Shown: in pieces, positions 46,359 through 55,695 of the stretch
How positions within the stretch are numbered: position 1 is the stretch's first letter
How the letters are laid out: each line of letters opens with the position of its first letter
Origin: Williamsia deligens
GTDB taxonomy: Bacteria; Actinomycetota; Actinomycetes; Mycobacteriales; Mycobacteriaceae
Direction: 5' to 3'
Length of the DNA: 64,000 nt
Assembly: GCF_024171765.1 (NCBI RefSeq)
Contig: NZ_JAMTCI010000001.1
Location: 620,001-684,000 of the forward strand
Notes under the pieces: generated by a model
Told to the model about the DNA's origin: nothing
The model's database searches: none
The model's input: the letters and a program-made list of their open reading frames with translations, nothing else
Position numbers and translations under genes: made by a program

Positions 46359-47410
46359 TGACACAACCGATCCTGCGCGGCTACACCAGCGACAACACCG
46401 CCGGCACCACCCCCGAGGTGCTGGCGGCGATCGCGGAGGTCTCCGCGGGACAGGCTGCGCCCTACGGCAACGACGACCACTCGCGCACCGTCGTCGAACA
46501 GTTCTCGGCCGTGTTCGAGCGACGGGTCGACGTGTTCCCTGTCGGATCGGGATCGGCCGCGAACGGCATCGCGCTCGCCGCGCTGACCCCGCCGTGGGGC
46601 GCGATCCTGTCGCACCCGAACGGTCACGTCACGACCGACGAGGCGGGCGCGCCGGAGTTCTTCACCGCGGGTGCGAAATTCATCCACGTCGACGGCGCCG
46701 ACTCGAGAATCGACCCCGACGCCCTCCGTGTCGCCGTGCACCGTCGCCGCGGCGACGTCCACAGCGTGCAGCCGTCGGTGGTGAGTCTGACCCAGGCCAC
46801 CGAGACCGGCAGCGTCTACACCCTCGACGAGCTGCGCACCCTCGCCGCCATCGCCCACGACGCCGGCCTGCGCGTCCACATGGACGGGGCGCGGTTCGCC
46901 AATGCGCTGGTGGCGCTGGACGTCTCCCCTGCCGAGATGACGTGGCGTCTCGGCGTCGACATCCTCTCCTTCGGGGCGACGAAGAACGGCACCATGACCG
47001 CGGACGCGATCGTGTCGTTCGACCCGACGCTCGCCACGGAGCTCTCCTATCGACACAAACGGGGCGGTCAACTCACCGCCAAGATGCGCTTCCAGACAGC
47101 GCAGCTCGGAGCACACCTCCGCGACGACCTGTGGCTGCGGACCGCCCGTCAGGCCAACGCGATGACCGCGCGCCTCGCCGCAGGCCTCCGCCGGTCCCCC
47201 GGCGTCGACGTCCTCGGCGACCCCACCGCCAACATCCTCTTCTGTCGCTTCCCCGACAGCCTCACCACCCGACTGCAGGAGCAGGGCTACACGTTCTACG
47301 CCGACCGGTGGGAGACCGGCGTCGTCCGCCTGGTCACGAGCTTCACCCATCGCGCCGAGGACATCGACGAGTTCCTCGACGCGGTGGGCAGCGCTGACCG
47401 GGTGAGCTGA
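46355..47410 (+). CDS. Threonine-aldolase-family PLP lyase
   Basis: 351 residues, fold-type I PLP enzyme of the beta-eliminating lyase/threonine aldolase family. GYTSDNTAGTTPEVLAAI starts it; the PLP Lys is in LSFGATKNGTMTADA; HMDGARFANALVAL binds the cofactor. Low-specificity threonine aldolases cleave beta-hydroxy amino acids to glycine plus an aldehyde; relatives act on S- or O-substituted substrates. Its start (GTG 46355 or ATG 46358) overlaps the ligase stop. Confidence 0.82.
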   Translation: MMTQPILRGYTSDNTAGTTPEVLAAIAEVSAGQAAPYGNDDHSRTVVEQFSAVFERRVDVFPVGSGSAANGIALAALTPPWGAILSHPNGHVTTDEAGAPEFFTAGAKFIHVDGADSRIDPDALRVAVHRRRGDVHSVQPSVVSLTQATETGSVYTLDELRTLAAIAHDAGLRVHMDGARFANALVALDVSPAEMTWRLGVDILSFGATKNGTMTADAIVSFDPTLATELSYRHKRGGQLTAKMRFQTAQLGAHLRDDLWLRTARQANAMTARLAAGLRRSPGVDVLGDPTANILFCRFPDSLTTRLQEQGYTFYADRWETGVVRLVTSFTHRAEDIDEFLDAVGSADRVS

Positions 47411-47432
47411 CCGCCGCGACACGGACGCCCGG

Positions 47433-48799
47433 TTGAAACCCCGCGAGGTACAACCGTTCCCTTCGCGCCCGAGCCCGTCGACGCTGACTCTACGTGAGCA
47501 CCGCACACCCTCGGACCCTCGCGACCATCACCGGCGCGGAGGCACCTCGGACAGTTATGCACTGGCGCTCGACCCCACGCGCAGCACCCTCGACACCGCG
47601 GTGGAGGTCGCCCGCCGTGCCGAGGCGGCCCGCATCGACGCCCTGTTCACCGCTGACCTGTTGAGCTTCAACGCCCAGGGCGCGATCGGATCGCAGGAAC
47701 CGCTCGTCTTCGTCTCAGCGCTGAGTCAGGTCACACGCCACACGGGGCTGATCGCCACCGTGTCGACGACCTTTCACCACCCGTTCAACCTCGCGCGCCT
47801 GTTCGGCACCCTCGACCACGTCAGCAACGGTCGGGCGGCCTGGAACGTGGTCACGTCCGCAGTCGGTGAGGAGAACTACGGTCCGGGCGAGCTGCCGTCC
47901 CCGGAACAGCGATACGCCCGCGCGGCCGAGTCGCTGGAGGTGGCGACAGCGCTGTGGGACAGCTGGCAGGACGGCGCCCCACCCGCGGGGCACACGGCGA
48001 GGTCACTCTCGATCCGAGCCGGGTGCGGCCGATCGATCATCACGGCGAGTTCTTCTCCGTCGCCGGGCCGCTGAACATCCCGCCCCTTCCCCAGGGACGA
48101 CCGGTGCTCTTCCAGGCCGGGCAGTCCGACGCCGGACTCGAGCTCGGGGCGCGCCACGCCGAGGTCGTGTTCACCTCGCTGCCGACACTCGAGATCGCGC
48201 ACGACTTCACCTCCCGGATCCGTGCGCGCGCGGCCGCGCTCGGACGACCCGCCGGGCTCCCGCTGATCTTCAACTCGTTCCACGCGACGTTCGGGGCGAC
48301 CGAGGCCGAGGTGAGGGCCACGGTCCGCGAGCGCCGCGAGGCGATCGACTACGAGCAGGGCAGGGGCCTGGTGGCGAACATGCTCGGTGGCGGCGTGGAC
48401 CTCGGTGAGGCGGCCCTCGATGCTCCCCTACCCGAGTCGGTGCTCCCCGACGTCTCCTCGATCAATCGACGCCGGGGCCGCGCCCTGGTGTTCAGCGACC
48501 ACATCCGGCGCGGCCTGACCCTGCGCGAACTGATCGTCGCGGCACAGGACACCGGACACTGGGCCGTCGCCGGCACACCGGAGCAGCTCGCCGACGCCGT
48601 CGAGGAACGGTTCCGCGCCGGCGTCCTGGACGTGCTGTCGCTGAACGGGCTCGCCGACGACACCCAGCACGAGTTCATCGTCGAGGGACTCCTGCCGATC
48701 CTGCGCTCGCGCGGGATCGTGAAACCCGACTACCTGGGTCCCACCCTCCGGGAGAACCTGGGGCTCCCGTCCCCCCGCGGTGTGCATTCCGCTGCGTGA
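47433..48799 (+). pseudogene. LLM monooxygenase (NtaA/SnaA/DszA type) broken by a frameshift
   Basis: Two frames together give one monooxygenase. The first (to about 47995) carries DALFTADLLSFN, HTGLIATVSTTFHHPFNLAR, LDHVSNGRAAWNVVTS, ENYGPGELPSPEQRY and ALWDSW. The second (from about 47990) continues with LDPSRVRPIDHHGEFFSVAG, PLPQGRPVLFQAGQSDAG and AEVVFTSLPTLEIA up to the stop at 48799. The join needs a one-base indel near 47975-48000, in CCCC/GGGG-rich DNA. The expected N-terminus with its HxxAW motif is also not obvious. Either a true pseudogene or a sequence error; family members desulfurise sulfonates or sulfones. Confidence 0.75.
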
Positions 48800-48825
48800 C
48801 GCCGGGGAGACGGCCCCATGACCGT

Positions 48826-51129
48826 TCAGTCGGCGATGGCCTCGACGGCGGTCTCGATCTCGTCGATCCGCGCGGCCGGCACCCGCACGGGCCCCGGCGT
48901 GTAGGTCACCGCGACCAGATCCCCGGTGTAGCGGAAGACCCCTCGACGCTCCCGCAGGTCCCAGTGGACCGGGCCGCGGGCGTCGAGTCCCACCGAGATC
49001 CCGGTCCACGGTGCCATCCCGACCAGCTGTACCTGACCGGTGAGCTCCGCGACATCGGAGCCGTCCACAGCGAGGACGAGGTCCCACCGGAGGTGTGGGG
49101 CCACCGTGGCGCGGAGCGTCACCGTCCGCGCGCCCTGCGGGACACGGCCGCCCTCGACCTCCGTGAACACGCCGTAAGCGTTGTAGCCGAGATGAACTCG
49201 TCCACCCTCGACCCAGATGAGGTAGCCACCGAGCACGTCGCCATGCGCGACGAGGACACCCTCGTCGCCGGTCGTGTACCCGCCCAACTCGACGTCGACG
49301 GTGACGTCGCGGTAGGCGGTGAGCCGTGACGACCGATAGCGCTCCAGCGGCGGGGTACCCGCGAGGACCCGGACCGGGTCGGCGAGCCTGGCCTCCGACG
49401 GTCGACGACGGGCGAGGTCGTCCCGGGTGAGCAGTGGGAACACCGTGTTGGCCCAGGCGTTCTCGTCCCACGCGGCGGCGAGGTCGGCCACGACGTCGGG
49501 CCGCTCGGCGGCGAGGTCGTGCAGCTCGGTGGGGTCGGTGCGCACGTCGAACAGCTGCCAGCGCGGGTCGTCGATGTCGCGCCCGGGTTCGGCCAACGCC
49601 AACAGCTTCCAGCCGTCGCGATAGAACCCGCGATGGCCGGTGATCTCCGAGTACTGCTCCCGGTGCCGCGACGGGGCGTCGGGCGATCGGAGCACGTCGG
49701 CTGCGGACACCCCGTCGAACGACCGCACAGGCAGGCCGTGTCGGGTGGGAGGTGCGTCGATGCCGATCAGATCCAGCAGCGTCGGCGTCACATCCGTGAC
49801 GTAGGTGTACTGATCGCGCACACGCCCATCCGCGGTCAGACCGCGAGGCCAGGACAGGAGGAACGGGACCCGCACCCCGCCGGCGAAGGTCTGACCCTTG
49901 TAGAAGCGGAACGGCGTGTTCGAGGTCTGCCCCCACCCGCGGGGGTAGTGCACCCCGAGGCGTGCGGTGCCGATCCACGCGGGATCCTGCGGGACGTCTC
50001 CGACCCACCGGGGGTCGGCGATGTGCGCGAACTCCGCGAAGTAGCTGCGTGTCCCGACCGGTCCACCCTCGGCCGTGCCCCCGTTGTCCGAGGTGAACAC
50101 GATGATCGTGTTGTCGAGTTCACCCAGCGCCTCCAGGGTGGCGACGATCCGCCCGACACTGGCGTCGACACTGCCCACCATGCCCGCGTAGACCTCCATG
50201 TACCGGGCGAACAGCTCCTGATCGTCCGCCGACAGGGAATCCCACGGCGGGACGTCGTATCCGGGTTCTCTGTTGCGCGGGGCCTGCCGCGTCCCCGGCG
50301 GGAACAGCCCGCTCTCGAGTTGCCGGGCGAAACGCTCCTCCCGCAGGGCATCCCACCCGCGGGCGTATCTGCCACGATGGGGCTCGCGATCGGTGTCTTT
50401 CACCTGCAGCGGGCCGTGCATCGCGACGTGGGCGAAGTACAGCAAGAAGGGTTTCGTCGCGTCGTGGGCCCGCAGACCGGTGATGTACTGCACGGCTCGA
50501 TCCGTGAGGTCGTCGGTGAGGTAGTAGCCGGGTGGGTACTCGTCGACCGTGGACGGGCTGTTGTCGACCGTGATCTGGTTGGGGTGGAAGAAGGAGTTCA
50601 GACCCTCGAGCGACCCGTGGTACCGATCGAAGCCGCGCTGGGTCGGCCACGAGTCACGCGGGCGTCCGGGTGCGATGTTCGCGTCGCGCACGAGGTGCCA
50701 CTTGCCGACGGCGTACGTCGCATACCCGTGGGATCGCAGGATCTCAGGGAGGGTCGCGACGTCCTCGGCGAGTTCGAGCCGAAGGCCGGGGTAGCCCGGG
50801 TCGGCGTTGGCGACGTAGCCGTACCCGGCACGATGCGCGTTGACGCCGGTGAGCAGTGCGGCGCGCGAGGGCGAACACAGGGGAGTCGTGTGGAAGTTGC
50901 TGAAGCGCAATCCCTCCTGGGCGAGTCGGTCGAGATGGGGAGTGGGGATCTCGGATCCGTAGGGCCCGGTGACGCTGAAACCCATGTCGTCGACGAGCAC
51001 GACCACCACGTTGGGGGCGCCGGCCGGGGCGGACGCCTCGTCCGGCCAGTCCGGGGATGAGTCGGCCGTGGTCCGCCCGATCTGTCCCCGGAATCCCTCG
51101 TACCCCCGCGCATGCGGCGGGACGCCCAT
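48826..51129 (-). CDS. Arylsulfatase-type sulfatase (Cys type)
   Basis: 767 residues, alkaline-phosphatase fold. Metal-binding LVDDMG (Asp47-48), the formylglycine motif CSPSR at Cys85, AVGKWHL, and the second metal site FTSDNGGTAEGG. After about residue 540 a C-terminal beta-domain follows, as in the long mycobacterial AtsA/AtsD group. Cys85 must be oxidised by a formylglycine-generating enzyme, not encoded in the window. It hydrolyses sulfate esters to release sulfate. No signal peptide is seen, so it is probably cytoplasmic. ATG overlaps the stop of the dioxygenase gene (TGATG). Confidence 0.93.
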   Translation of the reverse strand: MGVPPHARGYEGFRGQIGRTTADSSPDWPDEASAPAGAPNVVVVLVDDMGFSVTGPYGSEIPTPHLDRLAQEGLRFSNFHTTPLCSPSRAALLTGVNAHRAGYGYVANADPGYPGLRLELAEDVATLPEILRSHGYATYAVGKWHLVRDANIAPGRPRDSWPTQRGFDRYHGSLEGLNSFFHPNQITVDNSPSTVDEYPPGYYLTDDLTDRAVQYITGLRAHDATKPFLLYFAHVAMHGPLQVKDTDREPHRGRYARGWDALREERFARQLESGLFPPGTRQAPRNREPGYDVPPWDSLSADDQELFARYMEVYAGMVGSVDASVGRIVATLEALGELDNTIIVFTSDNGGTAEGGPVGTRSYFAEFAHIADPRWVGDVPQDPAWIGTARLGVHYPRGWGQTSNTPFRFYKGQTFAGGVRVPFLLSWPRGLTADGRVRDQYTYVTDVTPTLLDLIGIDAPPTRHGLPVRSFDGVSAADVLRSPDAPSRHREQYSEITGHRGFYRDGWKLLALAEPGRDIDDPRWQLFDVRTDPTELHDLAAERPDVVADLAAAWDENAWANTVFPLLTRDDLARRRPSEARLADPVRVLAGTPPLERYRSSRLTAYRDVTVDVELGGYTTGDEGVLVAHGDVLGGYLIWVEGGRVHLGYNAYGVFTEVEGGRVPQGARTVTLRATVAPHLRWDLVLAVDGSDVAELTGQVQLVGMAPWTGISVGLDARGPVHWDLRERRGVFRYTGDLVAVTYTPGPVRVPAARIDEIETAVEAIAD

Positions 51130-52046
51130 CAGGCGACGAGGACCGGCTCGTCGACCTCCGAGTAGTGGCTGGCGTCACCGGCGATCACCCGACTGCGCTC
51201 GCCCTGCACGCTCTGCGGCACGTCACCGGCGAGGGTGATCCGCTCCAGGCGCCGGTACTGGTCGTCCCAGTCGGCCACGGCGTAGTGCTGGGTGGCGCGG
51301 TTGTCCCAAATGGCGACGTCGCCGAGGGCCCACTGCCAGCGGACAGTGTGCTCGAGCTTGGTCACCCGGTCCTGCAGGAGGGTGAACAGGGCCTGCGACT
51401 CCTTGGTCGAGAGCCCGATGAAACCCTTGACGAAGTGGCCGAGGAGCAGGGTCCGCCTGCCCGTCTCGGGGTGGATGCGCACGACGGGGTGCTCGGTCTC
51501 GAAATACGTCGACTGGAACTCCTTGCGGTACTCCGCGGTCCTGCCCGAGTTGATCTTCTCGGCGGACGTGGCCGCGTAGTCGTAGGCGTTGGTGTGCGTC
51601 GCCCAGAGGTTGTCCACCAGTGCGCGCAGGCTGACCGGCAGCGATTCGTAGGCGGCGACCTGCGACGCCCAGGTGGTGTTGCCGCCGTACTCCGGCAGCG
51701 ACACGGCACGCAGGATCGACGCCTTGGGGATGCGGTCGACGAAGGTCACATCGGAATGCCAGCTGTTGGCCTTTCCGTAGTCCGAATCGATTGCCAGCGT
51801 GCGGGTCCCGCGCGACGTGACCGTCGGATGCGGGGTCGTCGGGCTGCCGAGCAGCTCCGCGAAGGCGTACTGCGCGTCGTCGTCGAGGTGGTGCTGATCC
51901 CGGAAGAAGACCACCTGGTGCTCGAGGAGCGCCCTGCGGACGAACTCGACGGTGTCGCGGTCGAGGTCGCCGCCGAGGCGCACACCCTCGATCCGGGCTC
52001 CGATGTGGGCGCCGAGTTTGACGGCAGTGGGCTCTGATCCCGACAT
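51129..52046 (-). CDS. TauD/AtsK-type alpha-ketoglutarate dioxygenase
   Basis: 305 residues, Fe(II)/2-oxoglutarate dioxygenase. The metal triad is WHSDVTF (His-x-Asp) and the distal His in [14 protein letters not shown], followed by the 2OG-binding Arg in [11 protein letters not shown]. TauD frees sulfite from taurine; AtsK frees sulfate from alkyl sulfate esters. Pairing with a sulfatase favours the AtsK role. ATG 52046 has AAGGG upstream. Transcribed with the sulfatase and divergent from the second importer. Confidence 0.9.
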   Translation of the reverse strand: MSGSEPTAVKLGAHIGARIEGVRLGGDLDRDTVEFVRRALLEHQVVFFRDQHHLDDDAQYAFAELLGSPTTPHPTVTSRGTRTLAIDSDYGKANSWHSDVTFVDRIPKASILRAVSLPEYGGNTTWASQVAAYESLPVSLRALVDNLWATHTNAYDYAATSAEKINSGRTAEYRKEFQSTYFETEHPVVRIHPETGRRTLLLGHFVKGFIGLSTKESQALFTLLQDRVTKLEHTVRWQWALGDVAIWDNRATQHYAVADWDDQYRRLERITLAGDVPQSVQGERSRVIAGDASHYSEVDEPVLVA

Positions 52047-52126
52047 GGTGGACCCTTTCGCACGGGGAAGCAGTCTGCGCTGCTCGAACCGGGCCACCCG
52101 ACCACGGCTCGTCCGTGAGCGTCGAC

Positions 52127-52203
52127 GTTTCGAGTCGTCATGATCGAAACACGCTGCTCACCAGGGTTTTCGACTGATGCCATGGGTAGCGTGACCGCTA
52201 CCC
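52127..52203. promoter_or_regulatory. Divergent control region with two inverted repeats
   Basis: GTTTCGA (52127-52133) and TCGAAAC (52144-52150) form a 7-bp repeat with a 10-nt spacer. 33 bp on, GGGTAGCG (52184-52191) and CGCTACCC (52196-52203) form an 8-bp repeat with a 4-nt spacer that overlaps a rightward -10 box TAGCGT (52187-52192). These sit between the dioxygenase-sulfatase operon and the second importer, so a shared regulator is likely. No regulator gene is adjacent. Confidence 0.55.
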
Positions 52204-52250
52204 GGACGGCCCGATCGCCGAAAAACCGCTCCCACACGAAAGCAATCGAC

Positions 52251-53849
52251 GTGACGACCACTCCCCTCACCACCGGCTTCGACCGGCGTTCCTTCCTGCG
52301 CGGCTCCGCGGTCGCCGCGATGGCGATCTTCGGCACCGCTGTCGCGGCCGGATGCTCGTCGGCGGTCGACGAGGCATCGTCGGCCGGCGACGCGTCGGCC
52401 ACGCCGAAGCGCGGCGGGACGCTGAAGGCCGGCATCCCCCTGGACGTCGTGCCGGCCAACTTCCTCACCAACACGGCCGGCGCAACCACCGTCATCGGCC
52501 TGGCCTACGACAGCCTCGTCCGCTACCCGAACGACAAGCTCGAACCGCAACCGCTGCTGGCGAAGTCGTGGCAGCTGTCCTCCGACGGACTGTCCCTGAC
52601 CCTCGAGCTGCGGGACGACGTCACCTTCCACAGTGGGCGGGCCTTCACGTCGAAGGACGCCGAGTTCTCCCTCAGGACATACGCCGACCCGAAGTGGACG
52701 GCCCAGCTGCGCAGCACCGCGGCGGCGATCACCTCCTACGACACGAGCGATCCCCATCGCCTGGTGCTGCGTTTCGCGCACCCGCTGGGAAACATCTACG
52801 ACCTGCTCGACACGGTCCCCGTCCTCGACAGCGAGTCGCTGGACAAGCTCGCCGCCGGCGAGGCGTTCATCGGCACAGGGCCGTTCAAGCTCACCAGCCG
52901 GACCCCGAACAGTTCCCTGACGTTCGAGCGCAACGAGAAGTACTTCCTCGCCGACCGGCCCTACCTCGACCGGGTCGAGGTGTCGATCGTCAAGGACTCA
53001 CAGGCACTGCTCAACTCGTTGCGGTCCGGGCAGGTCCAGAGCGCGTTCAACCTGAACTACCGGGATGCGCAGAACCTCTCGAAGGACAACGGTTTCCGGA
53101 CGATCACCTTCGACGGGGCAGAGCTGCAGATCTACGTCGGTGCGAACGTCACGAATCCCGCGCTCGCGGACGTCCGGCTGCGTCAGGCGATCGCGTACGC
53201 CCTCGACCGTGAGCGGGTGATCTCGGAGGTCTTCCGCGGTTACGGCTACACGATCAACGCGCCGTGGCCCAAGGCGTCGCCCGCGTTCGAGGCGGGTCGC
53301 AACGAGACCTACGCGCTGAACACCGAGCGGGCGAAGCAGTTGGTGTCCGCGGTCGGTGGTGTCCGCGCACCGCTGCCGCTCACGTACCAGGCCAACAACC
53401 CGTACTACGCGGCCACCGCCCAGATCGTCCAGGCGAACCTCGCCGCCGTGGGCATCCCGGTCACCCTCGACCCGGTCGAGCCGGCGGTGTTCGTGAAGCA
53501 ACTGATCGGCGCGCAGTTCCCGGGTCTGTGGGTGACTTTCCACTCCTGGGCGCAGTACACACCGTCCACCCTCGCGACCAGCGCCTACCCGTTCAACGCC
53601 ACGAAGAACGCCTCGCGCTTCACCTCGGCCGCCTACACCTCGGCGGCCGACTCCGCGTGGAAGATCGTCGACGGTACGGGCGCGGAAGCGGTCTCCCGGT
53701 ACAAGGCGATCACCGACGAGTTGCTGAAGGACCTCTTTCTCATCGAGATCGGTGTGACCTTCAACCAGCTGGTGACGTCGGCGTCGGTGCACGGGGTGCG
53801 GTGGACGAAGCGGTCGGAACAGGTCTACACCGACGCGTTCATCTCATGA
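52251..53849 (+). CDS. Peptide/nickel-type ABC receptor, Tat-exported lipoprotein
   Basis: 532 residues from GTG 52251. A twin-arginine signal (DRRSFLRGSAVAAM) runs into a lipobox AAGCS, so the receptor is exported folded and then lipidated. The family-5 binding fold follows: GGTLKAGIPLDVVPANF, YDSLVRYPNDKLEPQPLLAK, GTGPFKLTSRTPNSSLTF. Sulfur-ester or sulfonate uptake is inferred from the divergent sulfatase/dioxygenase operon. The stop overlaps permease 1. Confidence 0.9.
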   Translation: MTTTPLTTGFDRRSFLRGSAVAAMAIFGTAVAAGCSSAVDEASSAGDASATPKRGGTLKAGIPLDVVPANFLTNTAGATTVIGLAYDSLVRYPNDKLEPQPLLAKSWQLSSDGLSLTLELRDDVTFHSGRAFTSKDAEFSLRTYADPKWTAQLRSTAAAITSYDTSDPHRLVLRFAHPLGNIYDLLDTVPVLDSESLDKLAAGEAFIGTGPFKLTSRTPNSSLTFERNEKYFLADRPYLDRVEVSIVKDSQALLNSLRSGQVQSAFNLNYRDAQNLSKDNGFRTITFDGAELQIYVGANVTNPALADVRLRQAIAYALDRERVISEVFRGYGYTINAPWPKASPAFEAGRNETYALNTERAKQLVSAVGGVRAPLPLTYQANNPYYAATAQIVQANLAAVGIPVTLDPVEPAVFVKQLIGAQFPGLWVTFHSWAQYTPSTLATSAYPFNATKNASRFTSAAYTSAADSAWKIVDGTGAEAVSRYKAITDELLKDLFLIEIGVTFNQLVTSASVHGVRWTKRSEQVYTDAFIS

Positions 53850-54805
53850 CCTCCTACGTCCTGCGCCGGCTGCCGTCGGCCGTGGTCGTGCTCGTCGGCG
53901 CCTCCGTCCTGATCTTCGCGGTGATCCGGCTCGTCCCCGGCGACCCGGCGTCATCGCTCGCAGGGCCGGACGCGACGCCCGAGTCGGTCGCGGCGATCCG
54001 CCACCAGCTCGGGCTGGACCGGTCGGTGGTCGCGCAGTACCTCAGCTGGGTGGGCGGTGTCCTCACCTTCGACCTCGGCACCTCGTTCGTGATCGGTGGC
54101 GACATCGGCGGGCTGGTGATCGACGGTCTCGGCAACACGCTGGCACTCGCCGTGACCGCGATCGTGCTCGCCGTGCTGCTGGCGGTGGCGGTCTCGGTCA
54201 GCACCGTCCTCTACCCCCGACGGTGGCTCACGTCGCTGTCGGCCGGTGTCAACACGGTGTCGGTCGCGTTGCCGCCGTTCGTCACCGGTGTGCTCCTGGT
54301 GCTGGTGTTCGCGGTCGCGATCCCGGTGCTCCCCGCGGGAGGCGTCCCTCCGGGCGGGTACCTCACTCGTCCCGACATCACCGTGCAGTACCTGCTGCTG
54401 CCGGCGGTGTGCCTGGCGTTGCCGGTCGCCGCGGCGTTGACCCGGTTCCTCACCGAGAGCCTGCGCACCGAACTCGGGAAGCCCTACATCGTCACGCAGC
54501 GCGCGCTCGGGGTGCGCGAGCGCGACATCGTCCTGCGCAGCGCGCTCCGGAACGCGCTCCCGTCGATGGTGACGGCCTTGGGCCTGCAGGTCGGTCAGTT
54601 GTCGGGTGGGGCGGTGCTCGTCGAAGCCGTGTTCGCATGGCCGGGTATCGGCCAGCTCATCGAACAGGGCGTCAGCCGGCGCGACTACCCGGTGGTGCAG
54701 GTCGTCCTCCTGCTGTCGGTGGCCGTGTTCGTACTCGTCCAGTTCGCCACCGACATCGTCCACGCCTGGCTCGACCCGAGAATCCATGTGGGAGCACGGA
54801 CATGA
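53846..54805 (+). CDS. Peptide/nickel-type ABC permease 1 (DppB-like)
   Basis: 319 residues, six helices; MTSYVLRRLPSAVVVLVGAS, IRLVPGDPASSLAGPDAT, and the loop LGKPYIVTQRALGVRERDIV. Start and stop both overlap neighbours by ATGA, a tightly coupled operon. Confidence 0.92.
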   Translation: MTSYVLRRLPSAVVVLVGASVLIFAVIRLVPGDPASSLAGPDATPESVAAIRHQLGLDRSVVAQYLSWVGGVLTFDLGTSFVIGGDIGGLVIDGLGNTLALAVTAIVLAVLLAVAVSVSTVLYPRRWLTSLSAGVNTVSVALPPFVTGVLLVLVFAVAIPVLPAGGVPPGGYLTRPDITVQYLLLPAVCLALPVAAALTRFLTESLRTELGKPYIVTQRALGVRERDIVLRSALRNALPSMVTALGLQVGQLSGGAVLVEAVFAWPGIGQLIEQGVSRRDYPVVQVVLLLSVAVFVLVQFATDIVHAWLDPRIHVGART

Positions 54806-55695
54806 GCATCGGTGATCTCGAGTCGGGCGTGGAGCAGCTCGTCGCCGACGACCTGGCCGTCGACGACACCCGCCCGCACAGGCGGGAACCGTTGTGGCGC
54901 TCGCTGACCCACGGTCAGGGCCTTGTCGGTCTGGTGCTGGTCGGCGTGATCGCGGTGGCCGGGGTCCTGGCGCCGCTACTCGCGTCGTACGACCCGCTGG
55001 CGCAGATCCCGGGCGCGAACCTCCTCGGACCGTCCGCCGACCACTGGCTCGGCACAGATCAGGTGAACCGCGACGTGGCGTCGCGTGTGCTGTACGGCAT
55101 CCGCATCAGCCTGGTCATCGCGGTGCTGTCGGTGCCAGTCGGTGCGGTCGTCGGGGGTCTCCTCGGGCTCGTCGCCACCACGCATCCGCTCGCTGATGTG
55201 GTGACGCAGCGCGCCTTCGACATCGTGCTCGCGTTCCCTGCGCTGATCCTCGGCATCATGGCCGCCGCGATCATCGGCCCGGGGCAGGTGACCGTCGGCG
55301 TGGTGATCGCCGCGGCCGAGGTACCCGTGTTCGGTCGCCTCGTGCGCACCGCCGTCCTCACCGTGCGTGAACAGCCGTTCGTCGAGGCCGCCGAGGTGAT
55401 CGGCGCGCGGCGCTGGTGGATCCTCCGGACCCATGTGCTGCCGAACGCGATCGAGTCGGCCGGCGTGCAGATCGCCCTGTCGCTGTCGCTCGCGGTGTTC
55501 GTCGAATCGGCCATGAGCTTCATCGGTATCGGCGTGCGCCCACCCGAGCCGTCGCTGGGGTCGCTCGTCGCCGACTCCATCCCCAACCTCGACGCGAACT
55601 ACGCCTATGCGGTCGGCCCGTTGGTCGTGGTCTCGCTGCTCGTCCTCGGGTTCCTGCTCATCGCCCAGGCTCTCGGAAAGGCACGACGGTCATGA
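54802..55695 (+). CDS. Peptide/nickel-type ABC permease 2 (DppC-like)
   Basis: 297 residues; HWLGTDQVNRDVASRVLYG, FDIVLAFPALILGIMAAAI, the loop REQPFVEAAEVIGARRWW and MSFIGIGVRPPEPSLGSLV identify DppC. Overlaps both neighbours by 4 bp. Confidence 0.92.
   Translation: MSIGDLESGVEQLVADDLAVDDTRPHRREPLWRSLTHGQGLVGLVLVGVIAVAGVLAPLLASYDPLAQIPGANLLGPSADHWLGTDQVNRDVASRVLYGIRISLVIAVLSVPVGAVVGGLLGLVATTHPLADVVTQRAFDIVLAFPALILGIMAAAIIGPGQVTVGVVIAAAEVPVFGRLVRTAVLTVREQPFVEAAEVIGARRWWILRTHVLPNAIESAGVQIALSLSLAVFVESAMSFIGIGVRPPEPSLGSLVADSIPNLDANYAYAVGPLVVVSLLVLGFLLIAQALGKARRS

Noticed and set aside
47411-47500. Possible earlier start of the broken LLM monooxygenase in another frame (GTG near 47494)
   Set aside because: Neither frame gives the family N-terminus, so I left the start undecided.
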